Below, piece by piece: positions 1 to 9,600 of a stretch of 64,000 nt of DNA. The DNA comes from Sorghum bicolor (Eukaryota; Streptophyta; Magnoliopsida; Poales; Poaceae), in NCBI RefSeq assembly GCF_000003195.3, contig NW_018396397.1, forward strand, positions 603,836-667,835, read 5' to 3'. Below the pieces are notes generated by a model that saw only the letters and a program-made list of their open reading frames with translations, did not search any database and had not been told where the DNA came from. Each line of letters opens with the position of its first letter. The first letter of the stretch is position 1. The position numbers and the translations under genes were made by a program.

Positions 1-23
1 GCTACTGACCGTTATGCTTCTCT

Positions 24-287
24 TTATCTTCGGGTGTGGAAAGCATCAAATCGCCTTAGGAGAGCAGCAAGGCTTTTGTCCACACTAGCAACGGATTCCT
101 CCAAACTTGTGAGCTTGTTGTTTGTGGCAATCTGCGTAGCCTCCAACTGCCCCAGCTTTTCATTCGTCACCTGCAAGTCGTTATCAAGTCCCTCTGTGTG
201 CAACTTCACTTTCCTTTCAAAATGTTGTATGATGCCCTTAGTGTGAGGTGTAAGTGGTGTTTCGTTACCATCATCTGCCCCTGGCAT
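24..287 (-). pseudogene. CRM gag, N-terminal fragment, frameshifted
   Basis: Gag is the structural capsid protein of the retrotransposon. The 87-codon frame starts at 287 and matches the N-terminal coiled-coil-like part of the gag at 18226 (QLEATQIATNNKL, SVASVDKSLAALLRRFD) almost residue for residue. After the FHT codons one extra C (a run of three C where the other copies have two) shifts the frame, and it closes at 24. The match to gag DNA itself ends near base 12. It is a dead fragment; the capsid core and zinc knuckle are not in the window for this copy. Confidence 0.8.
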
Positions 288-1170
288 GGTTCAAAGACAA
301 AGACAACAAAAAGGCAAGTGAAGAAATAAAAGCCCTACAACTACTAGGATGTAGCTACAGCAAGTCGCTCACACTCAACCTGTAACACAAGTTCTTACCA
401 ATTCTTACCTTGCTTGACAGGAGGGGTCGTCTGCCAACAAGTGTACAGCAATGGACGAAGTGTATCAGTGCTGCAGCACAAGACCTGTCAAGCTGTAGAG
501 TATGTGGAGCTATAGGTGGGCTGAAACAAGGAACGAACTAGCACCACGTTAGTTATAAAAGCGAGCTGAATAAGCGTTCGACGATGGTACTGTGCTGGTC
601 CTAGGCTAGACCGTGCTAGAGACGCGAGCCTGGACACAAAGGAAGACCACAGCACACCCCCGAAAACAAGGTGGGACAAACCTAAAATCAATATGAAAAA
701 CAGCCCCTTTTTTTTGAATCTTTTCTCTTTTCTTTTTTTTCTTTTTTTTCTTTTTTTTTGCAACCTCAAAAACTGATTATATGAACAAAAGAATACAAAA
801 GAGCAATTCGCTCCACACACTTTTTTCGCTCCACACTCTCTCTCTCTCTAGAGTAAGGCCGAACAAGTAGAGTTATCTTTCTTTTGACTTCGCAACAGAT
901 TCGACAGAGAGAAGATATGGTAATACTCGGCTGTGTATAGATGGTGACAAGAACTCGAAACTCTAAAGGGCTAGACACTAAGACCAGCAACTCGGCACAA
1001 ACCGAAGCAACGCAAATTCAACAAGCCCTAACTAAAACGGTACTAGCCAAGGCACAAAGGTTTAATAGGATTATGGAAAAACTAATCTACTATATTTTTT
1101 TGGCTTTTCTGGACTATAGGAAATTAATTAAAAACAGCAAAGGATTAGAAGTCTCTCACCGAAGAACCTT
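288..1170 (-). other. CRM 5' leader (untranslated, with long pyrimidine/purine tract)
   Basis: This lies between the primer site and gag ATG. It holds no credible gene. A run of about 65 bp at 702-770 is almost only C and T on the plus strand (A/G on the sense strand) and recurs in the same place in the other elements (18650-18700; 52059-52112 on the plus strand). It is a leader feature and not a poly(A) tail. Confidence 0.75.
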
Positions 1171-1184
1171 GCTCTGATACCAAC
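1171..1184 (-). other. Primer binding site (initiator-Met tRNA type)
   Basis: On the minus strand the bases next to the LTR read GTTGGTATCAGAGC. TGGTATCAGAGC is the usual complement of the 3' end of plant initiator tRNA-Met and primes minus-strand DNA synthesis. It abuts the LTR end at 1185. Confidence 0.85.
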
Positions 1185-2326
1185 TGATGTGAACCCACTA
1201 GGGTTTCCGCCTGATCTTTCGATGAGAGGCGCTGGATAACTCGATTAGTGAATGGAGATGACGTTCACGGCCCGACTACAGCCCTCAAGACTGCGCCTTA
1301 GCAACCGATACACCGCCTCCAATGGCTGTCACGATCTTGTGGAGCGCAACACCCGGCCACTAGGGCACTCGTCCTGCAAGCAATCGAAGAACCAGCAAGA
1401 ACAAGTAGAATAAGTACTAAATTACCAGATGTAAATGAAGGTTTCAAACTCAATCTCTAATAAAGTGGGGTTTCAAAAACAAGAAGACGGGCGGCTGGAT
1501 CAGCACGCGCGTTTACAAGCAAGTAGCGAAGGCTAAACTTTATCTAATCAAAACCCAGTTGTTCATGGCGGCTCTAGATGTAAATAAATAGAGGGGAGGA
1601 TGACCAAAGGGGTGCTAGAGTCGTCCTCCAACCCTAGGACGCGTCCCTAATGGACTCAACTTGATACATGGGCCATTGGTCCAAAATAGGGTGACGCAGC
1701 ACCAAAACAGAAAAAGGTGTCGGCACGAAAACAAGGACTGCGCCCTACTCATAAGCCGCATAGATATGTGGTTGGACCCATTGGAAAGTAGACTTCATGA
1801 GCTTTCCAACAAGTATAGGAACGTCCCAGTTGGAGTCCATATGACGCCGTGGTGATCCATACAAGTTAGAGTTATTTTCCAGTCCGAATCCAACTCCCAA
1901 AACGTGTTGGGTTTGGACTCTTTGTTTCCTTGCTTTAGAAACGACGTGGTAACTTGACAGAGGATGTTGTGGAGGCTTGGACCTGATCTCCAATCACCTT
2001 TGTTAAGTTATCACTCTTCCCATATGCAATCAGCCCTTGAAGTTGGTGTTGCCTCAAATTCTGAATGCAGTTGAACCTTCCCTTGCTGATCTTGTCCATT
2101 ATTCCTGAGCAACACCAAAGTGCACGTGTCTCCATTGTCTAAATATGATTGACAAGAGTTTAAAGCTGAACTTACTTGAAGGTTGAGTTGACGGGCACGA
2201 GCACGAGTAAGAGGACCAGCTATAGGTTGTGTCGGAGAGGATGTAGGATATGTATCGCTGGTGGATGTAGGATATGTATCGCTGGTGGATGTAGGATATG
2301 TATCGCTGGTGTTGATGTCCTCATCA
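1185..2326 (-). repeat. CRM 5' LTR (copy 1 of composite unit)
   Basis: The 1,142-bp LTR has minus-strand termini TGATGAGGACATC...CATCA. Its 5' part on the minus strand encodes the integrase tail when it serves as a 3' LTR; three 24-bp minisatellite units lie at about 2239-2310. A TATA-like A/T stretch (plus strand GTAAATAAATAGAG, near 1580) is the likely promoter core, firing leftward. At its left end it differs from all other LTRs here (TGATGTGAACCCACTAGGG instead of TGATGCGAACCCGCTAGGG), which makes it the source of the right-hand sequence in the mosaic LTRs at 3270 and 5355. Confidence 0.9.
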
Positions 2327-2479
2327 CATTCCACGATACTCTGATGTAAGTGTTAATTATAAGTATGTTTCCGCTATATAACATTGTTTTTGATACTATT
2401 GCTTCTGTTGTTGTATGTGTGGACTTCCTGGGCACACATATGGCTAGCCTGGTTTTGTTCTTTAAAACCGGGTGTGACA
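2327..2479 (-). repeat. Terminal fragment of another LTR (Tekay/Del-like), copy 1
   Basis: This 153-bp non-satellite block begins on the minus strand with TGTCACACCCGGTTTTAAAG, the kind of start seen in LTRs of Tekay/Del-type chromoviruses and related grass gypsy elements. The true LTR terminus abuts satellite at 2480; the inner side is cut by the CRM LTR. I infer an older LTR insertion in the satellite that was later truncated by the CRM element. The clade name is from memory of LTR ends only. Confidence 0.6.
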
Positions 2480-3269
2480 TGTTCCATGCAAACCGTGCAC
2501 CTATCTTGCATCAAGATTAGCACTATCTCCAAAGAGACCGAACCGAGCATCCACTTGAGCCCCTTCACCTAGGAGTACCAACAAGTGCGTCCAAAATGGT
2601 TTCTTAGACTATGGTGCATTAGGTGCAAACTGTGCACCTATCTTGCACCGAAACTAACAATGTCTCCAAATGGACCGAAGCGAGATTCCATATGACACAC
2701 GTCATCAAGGAGTTCCATCGTGTGAATCCAAATTGATTTTCAAGCATATGGTATGTTCCATGCAAACCATGCACCTACCTTGCATAAGGATTAGCACTAT
2801 CTCCAAACTTTCCGAACCAAGCTTCCACTTGAGCCTCTTCACCCACGAGTACCAAATAGTGCGTCCAAAATGGTTTCTTAGACTACGGTGCATTAGGCGC
2901 AAACTGTGCACCTATCTTGCACTAAAACTTATAATGTCTACGAATGGACCGAAGCAAGATTCCATATGACACACGTCATCTAGGAGTTCCATTGGGTGCG
3001 TCCAAATTGATTTCCAAACATATGGTATGTTCCTTGCAAATCATGCACCTATCTTGCATCAAGATTAGCACTATCTCCAAACAGATCAAATCGAGCTTCC
3101 ACTTGAGCCTCTTCACCAAAGTACCAACAGGTGCTTCCAAAATGGTTTCTTAGACTATGGTGCGTTAGGCGCAAACCATGCCCATATCTTGCACTGAAAC
3201 TAACACTATTTCTAAACAGACCAAACTGACCGAACCAAGCTTCCACTTGAGCATCTTCACCCAGGAGGT
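2480..3269 (+). repeat. 137-bp centromeric satellite, block in composite unit 1
   Basis: About 5.8 monomers. The two alternating monomer types are visible (one with TTGCATCAAGATTAGC, the other with TTGCACCGAAACTAAC). The right end carries a composite junction near 3224 (ACAGACCAAA joined to CTGACCGAACC) and ends ACCCAGGAGGT against the next LTR; the same last 45 bp occur immediately left of the element at 13849. Confidence 0.9.
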
Positions 3270-4411
3270 TGATGCGAACCCGCTAGGGTTTTTGGCCTGA
3301 TCTTTCGATGAGAGGCGCTGGATAACTCGATTAGTGGATGGAGATGACGTTCACGGCCCGACTACAGCCCTCAAGACCGCGCCTTAGCAACCGATACACC
3401 ACGTCCAACAGCCGTCACGATCTTGTGGAGCGCGACAACCAGCCCCTAGGGCTCCCGTCCTGCAAGCAATTGAAGAACTAGCAAGAACGAGGAAACAAGC
3501 ACTGAATTTGCAAGATGAATTGAAGGTTTCAAACTCAATCTCTAATGAAGTGGGGTTTCGAAAACAAGTAGACGGGCGGCTGGATCAGCACGCGCGCCTA
3601 CAAGCAAGTAGTGAAGGCTAAACTTGATCTAAACAAAACCCAGTTGTTCATGGCGGCTCTAGATGTAAATAAATAGAGGGGAGGACGACCAAAGGGGTGC
3701 TAGAGTCGTCCTCCAACCCTAGGACGCGTCCCTAATGGACTCAACTTGATACATGGGCCATTGGTCCAAAATAGGGTGACGCAGCACCAAAACAGAAAAA
3801 GGTGTCGGCACGAAAACAAGGACTGCGCCCGACTCATAAGCCGCATAGATATGTGGTTGGACCCATTGGAAAGTAGACTTCATGAGCTTTCCAACAAGTA
3901 TAGGAACGTCCCAGTTGGAGTCCATATGACGCCGTGGTGATCCATACAAGTTAGAGTTATTTTCCAGTCCGAATCCAACTCCCAAAACGTGTTGGGTTTG
4001 GACTCTTTGTTTCCTTGCTTTAGAAACGACGTGGTAACTTGACAGACGATGTTGTGGAGGCTTGGACCTGATCTCCAATCACCTTTGTTAAGTTATCACT
4101 CTTCCCATATGCAATCAGCCCTTGAAGTTGGTGTTGCCTCAAATTCTGAATGCAGTTGAACCTTCCCTTGCTGATCTTGTCCATTATTCCTGAGCAACAC
4201 CAAAGTGCACGTGTCTCCATTGTCTAAATATGATTGACAAGAGTTTAAAGCTGAACTTACTTGAAGGTTGAGTTGACGGGCACGAGCACGAGTAAGAGGA
4301 CCAGCTATAGGTTGTGTCGGAGAGGATGTAGGATATGTATCGCTGGTGGATGTAGGATATGTATCGCTGGTGGATGTAGGATATGTATCGCTGGTGTTGA
4401 TGTCCTCATCA
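3270..4411 (-). repeat. CRM LTR without internal region (copy 2, mosaic)
   Basis: The 1,142-bp LTR has no internal retroelement sequence on either side. Its left end (TGATGCGAACCC, preceded by CCCAGGAGGT) matches the 3' LTR at 13849. From about 3530 onward it matches the LTR at 1185 (CTCAATCTCTAAT and GTGGGGTTTCG in place of CTGAATCTGAATCAACAATGG). Its flanks are not a target duplication (left GAGGT, right CATTC). It is therefore a recombinant LTR and not a simple solo LTR. Confidence 0.88.
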
Positions 4412-4564
4412 CATTCCACGATACTCTGATGTAAGTGTTAATTATAAGTATGTTTCCGCTATATAACATTGTTTTTGATACTATTGCTTCTGTTGTTGTA
4501 TGTGTGGACTTCCTGGGCACACATATGGCTAGCCTGGTTTTGTTCTTTAAAACCGGGTGTGACA
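4412..4564 (-). repeat. Terminal fragment of another LTR, copy 2
   Basis: This is the same 153-bp block as 2327-2479 with the same two junctions, carried along in composite unit 2. Confidence 0.6.
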
Positions 4565-5354
4565 TGTTCCATGCAAACCGTGCACCTATCTTGCATCAAG
4601 ATTAGCACTATCTCCAAAGAGACCGAACCGAGCATCCACTTGAGCCCCTTCACCTAGGAGTACCAACAAGTGCGTCCAAAATGGTTTCTTAGACTATGGT
4701 GCATTAGGTGCAAACTGTGCACCTATCTTGCACCGAAACTAACAATGTCTCCAAATGGACCGAAGCGAGATTCCATATGACACACGTCATCAAGGAGTTC
4801 CATCGTGTGAATCCAAATTGATTTTCAAGCATATGGTATGTTCCATGCAAACCATGCACCTACCTTGCATAAGGATTAGCACTATCTCCAAACTTTCCGA
4901 ACCAAGCTTCCACTTGAGCCTCTTCACCCACGAGTACCAAATAGTGCGTCCAAAATGGTTTCTTAGACTACGGTGCATTAGGCGCAAACTGTGCACCTAT
5001 CTTGCACTAAAACTTACAATGTCTACAATTGGACCGAAGCAAGATTCCATATGACACACGTCATCTAGGAGTTCCATTGGGTGCGTCCAAATTGATTTCT
5101 AAGCATATGGTATGTTCCTTGCAAATCATGCACCTATCTTGCATCAAGATTAGCACTATCTCCAAACAGATCAAATCGAGCTTCCACTTGAGCCTCTTCA
5201 CCAAAGTACCAACAGGTGCTTCCAAAATGGTTTCTTAGACTATGGTGCGTTAGGCGCAAACCATGCCCATATCTTGCACTGAAACTAACACTATTTCTAA
5301 ACAGACCAAACTGACCGAACCAAGCTTCCACTTGAGCATCTTCACCCAGGAGGT
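4565..5354 (+). repeat. 137-bp centromeric satellite, block in composite unit 2
   Basis: About 5.8 monomers, nearly identical to 2480-3269, ending in the same ACCCAGGAGGT junction. A few bases differ from unit 1 (for example CTACAATTGGACC against CTACGAATGGACC, and TTTCTAAGC against TTTCCAAAC). Confidence 0.9.
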
Positions 5355-6497
5355 TGATGCGAACCCGCTAGGGTTTTTGGCCTGATCTTTCGATGAGAGG
5401 CGCTGGATAACTCGATTAGTGGATGGAGATGACGTTCACGGCCCGACTACAGCCCTCAAGACCGCGCCTTAGCAACCGATACACCACGTCCAACAGCCGT
5501 CACGATCTTGTGGAGCGCGACAACCAGCCCCTAGGGCTCCCGTCCTGCAAGCAATTGAAGAACTAGCAAGAACGAGGAAACAAGCACTGAATTTGCAAGA
5601 TGAATTGAAGGTTTCAAACTGAATCTGAATCAACAATGGGGTTCCGAAGACAAGGAGACGGGCGGCTGATCCTGCACGCGCGCCTACAAGCAAGTAGCGA
5701 AGGCTAAACTTGATCTAAACAAAACCCAGTTGTTCATGGCGGCTCTAGATGTAAATAAATAGAGGGGAGGACGACCAAAGGGGTGCTAGAGTCGTCCTCC
5801 AACCCTAGGACGCGTCCCTAATGGACTCAACTTGATACATGGGCCATTGGTCCAAAATAGGGTGACGCAGCACCAAAACAGAAAAAGGTGTCGGCACGAA
5901 AACAAGGACTGCGCCCGACTCATAAGCCGCATAGATATGTGGTTGGACCCATTGGAAAGTAGACTTCATGAGCTTTCCAACAAGTATAGGAACGTCCCAG
6001 TTGGAGTCCATATGACGCCGTGGTGATCCATACAAGTTAGAGTTATTTTCCAGTCCGAATCCAACTCCCAAAACGTGTTGGGTTTGGACTCTTTGTTTCC
6101 TTGCTTTAGAAACGACGTGGTAACTTGACAGAGGATGTTGTGGAGGCTTGGACCTGATCTTCAATCACCTTTGTTAAGTTATCACTCTTCCCATATGCAA
6201 TCAGCCCTTGAAGTTGGTGTTGCCTCAAATTCTGAATGCAGTTGAACCTTCCCTTGCTGATCTTGTCCATTATTCCTGAGCAACACCAAAGTGCACGTGT
6301 CTCCATTGTCTAAATATGATTGACAAGAGTTTAAAGCTGAACTTACTTGAAGGTTGAGTTGACGGGCACGAGCACGAGTAAGAGGACCAGCTATAGGTTG
6401 TGTCGGAGAGGATGTAGGATATGTATCGCTGGTGGATGTAGGATATGTATCGCTGGTGGATGTAGGATATGTATCGCTGGTGTTGATGTCCTCATCA
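5355..6497 (-). repeat. CRM LTR without internal region (copy 3, mosaic)
   Basis: 1,143 bp. It is like the LTR at 13849 for a longer stretch than copy 2: it keeps the CTGAATCTGAATCAACAATGG variant near 5620-5640 and switches to the copy-1 type only further right. Its right flank is again the LTR fragment. The different switch points in copies 2 and 3 show separate exchange or conversion events. Confidence 0.88.
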
Positions 6498-6650
6498 CAT
6501 TCCACGATACTCTGATGTAAGTGTTAATTATAAGTATGTTTCCGCTATATAACATTGTTTTTGATACTATTGCTTCTGTTGTTGTATGTGTGGACTTCCT
6601 GGGCACACATATGGCTAGCCTGGTTTTGTTCTTTAAAACCGGGTGTGACA
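6498..6650 (-). repeat. Terminal fragment of another LTR, copy 3
   Basis: Third copy of the 153-bp block described at 2327, again bounded by a CRM LTR and satellite. Confidence 0.6.
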
Positions 6651-9600
6651 TGTTCCATGCAAACCGTGCACCTATCTTGCATCAAGATTAGCACTATCTC
6701 CAAAGAGACCGAACCGAGCATCCACTTGAGCCCCTTCACCTAGGAGTACCAACAAGTGCGTCCAAAATGGTTTCTTAGACTATGGTGCATTAGGTGCAAA
6801 CTGTGCACCTATCTTGCACCGAAACTAACAATGTCTCCAAATGGACCGAAGCGAGATTCCATATGACACACGTCATCAAGGAGTTCCATCGTGTGAATCC
6901 AAATTGATTTTCAAGCATATGGTATGTTCCATGCAAACCATGCACCTACCTTGCATAAGGATTAGCACTATCTCCAAACTTTCCGAACCAAGCTTCCACT
7001 TGAGCCTCTTCACCCACGAGTACCAAATAGTGCGTCCAAAATGGTTTCTTAGACTACGGTGCATTAGGCGCAAACTGTGCACCTATCTTGCACTAAAACT
7101 TACAATGTCTACGAATGGACCGAAGCAAGATTCCATATGACACACGTCATCTAGGAGTTCCATTGGGTGCGTCCAAATTGATTTCTAAGCATATGGTATG
7201 TTCCTTGCAAATCATGCACCTATCTTGCATCAAGATTAGCACTATCTCCAAACAGATCAAACCGAGCTTCCACTTGAGCCTCTTCACCGAAGTACCAACA
7301 GGTGCTTCCAAAATGGTGTCTTAGACTATGGTGCATTAGGCGCAAACCATGCCCATATCTTGCACTGAAACTAACACTATTTCTAAACAGACCAAAGCGA
7401 GATTCCATAAGACACACGTCATCAAGGAGTTCCATCGGGTGCATCCAAATTGATTTCCAAGCAAATGGTATGTTCCATGCAAACCGTGCACCTATCTTGC
7501 ATCAAGATTAGCACTACTCCAAACAGACCAAACTGAACTTCCACTTGAGCCTCTTCATCTAGAAGTACAAACAGGTGCATCAAAAATGGTTTCTTAGACT
7601 ATGGTGCATTAGGCACAAACTATGCACCTATATTGTACCGAAACTAACATTGTCTCCAAATGGACCAAAGCGAGATTCCATATGACACACGTCATCTAGG
7701 AGTTCCATTGGGTGCGTTCAAATTGATTTCTTAACATATGGTATGTTCCATCAAACTGTGTAACTATCTTGCATCAAGATTAGCACTATATCTGAACAGA
7801 CCAAATCGAGCCTCCACTTGAGCCTCTTCAACTACGAGTACCATCGGGTGCGTCTAAAATGGTTTCTTAGCCTATGGTGCATTAGGCGTAAACCGTGCAC
7901 ATATCTTCTACCAAAACTAACACGGTCTCTAAACAAACCGAAGCAAGATTCCATATGACACACATCATCAAGGACTTATATCAGGTGCATCCTAATTGAT
8001 TTTTGAGCATATCATATGTTCCATGCAAACCGTGCATCTATCTTGCATCAAGACTAGCACTATCTCCAAACAGACCAAACCGAGATGTCAATTGAGCCCC
8101 TTGACCTTGGAGTACCATCGGGTGCGTCCAAGATGGTTTCTTATGCTATGGTGCATTAGGTGCAAACCGTGCACCTATCTTGTACCAAAACTAACACTGT
8201 ATCTAAACGGACGGAAGTGAGATTCCATATGACACCCATCTTGGAGTTCCATCTGGTGTGTCCAAATTGATTTCTGAGCATATGGTATGTTCCATGCAAA
8301 TCGTGCACCCATCCTGTATCAAGATTAGCACTATCTCTAAACAGGACGAACCGAGCTTTCACTTGAGCCTTTTACCTAGGAGTACCATCGGGTGCGTCCA
8401 AAATGGTTTCTTAGCCTAGGCTGCATTATGTGCAAACCTTGCACCTATCTTGCACCGAAACTAACACTGTCTCCAAACAGACCGAAGCAAGATTTCGTAT
8501 GACACACGTCATCTAATAGTTCCATCATGTGCGTCCAGATTGATTTTCAAGTATTTTGTATGTTCAATGCAAACCGTGCACCTATCTTGCATCAAGATTA
8601 GCACTATCTCCAAACAGACCGAACCGAGCATCCACTTGAGCCCCTTCACCTAGGAGTACCAACAATTGCGTCCAAAATGGTCTTAGACTATGGTGCAATA
8701 GGTGCAAACTGTGCACCTATCTTGCACCGAAACTAACAATGTCTTCAAATGGACCGAAGCGAGATTCCATATGACACACGTCATCAAGGAGTTCCATCGG
8801 GTGCATCCAAATTGATTTCCAAGCATATGGTATGTTCCATGCAAACCATGCACCTACCTTGCATAAGGATTAGCACTATCTCCAAACTGACCGAACCAAG
8901 CTTCCACTTGAGCCTATTCACCCAGGAGTACAAAATAGTGCGTCCAATATGGTTTCTTAGACTACGGTGCATTAGGCGCAAACTGTGCACCTATCTTGCA
9001 CTAAAACTTACAATGTCTACAATTGGACCGAACCAAGATTCCATATGACACACGTCATCTAGGAGTTCCATTGGGTGCGTCCAAATTGATTTCCAAACAT
9101 ATGGTATGTTCCTTGCAAATCATGCACCTATATTGCATCAAGATTAGCACTATCTCCAAACAGATCAAATCGAGCTTCCACTTGAGCCTCTTCACCAAAG
9201 TACCAACAGGTGCTTCCAAAATGGTTTCTTAGACTATGGTGCGTTAGGCGCAAACCATGCCCATATCTTGCACTGAAACTAACACTATTTCTAAACAGAC
9301 CAAAGTGAGAGTCCATAAGACACACGTCATCAAGGAGTTCCACCAGGTGCATCCAAGTTGATTTCCAAGCATATGGTATGTTCCATCCAAACCGTGCACC
9401 TTTCTGGCATCAAGATTAGCACTATCTCCAAATAGACCGAACCGAGCATCCACTTGAGCCCCTTCACCTAGGAGTACCGACAAGTGCGTCCAAAATGGTT
9501 TCTTAGACTATGGTGCATTAGGTGCAAATTGTGCACCTATCTTGCACCGAAACTAACAATGTCTCCAAATGGACCGAAGCGAGATTCCATATGACACACG

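Larger units (their letters stand above)
1..2326 (-). mobile_element. CRM-type centromeric retrotransposon, 5' part only (gag start, leader, PBS, 5' LTR)
   Basis: Read on the minus strand this is 5' LTR (2326-1185), primer site (1184-1171), a leader of about 880 bp and the first 90 codons of gag. Gag begins at 287 with the same N-terminus (MPGADDGNET) as the copies at 18226 and 52532. Similarity to those copies stops near position 12; the first 11 bases do not match gag, so the element is either broken there or the window edge hides a rearrangement. The leader lacks about 53 bp present in the other two copies (compare 18831-18883). The LTR's outer flank is the LTR fragment at 2327-2479, so this element probably inserted into, or truncated, an older LTR. 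The other TSD end is outside the window. Confidence 0.85.
1185..7394 (-). repeat. Tandem array of three 2,085-bp composite units (CRM LTR + LTR fragment + satellite)
   Basis: Unit 1 is 1185-3269, unit 2 is 3270-5354, and unit 3 starts at 5355 and keeps the same order until about 7394, where it runs on into ordinary satellite without the last 45 bp. Units 1 and 2 are each exactly 2,085 bp. They differ by only scattered bases in the LTR fragment and satellite parts, so the duplication is recent. The LTR parts are mosaics. This is a higher-order unit that mixes retroelement and satellite and amplifies as one block. Confidence 0.9.

Noticed and set aside
702..770. Long T/C tract read as the poly(A) tail of a LINE or processed gene
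   Set aside because: It is mixed A/G on the sense strand, sits at the same place in the leader of every CRM copy, and has no adjoining LINE sequence or target duplication.
2480..3269. Many open frames of 60-100 codons on both strands within satellite blocks, recurring with similar proteins across the window
   Set aside because: They repeat with the 137-bp/274-bp satellite period, overlap on opposite strands and have no start context or homology; they are open by the base pattern of the satellite.
3270..4411. LTRs at 3270 and 5355 as ordinary solo LTRs from intra-element recombination
   Set aside because: Flanks are GAGGT on the left and CATTC on the right, not a duplication, and the LTRs are mosaic; duplication of a recombinant junction explains them better.
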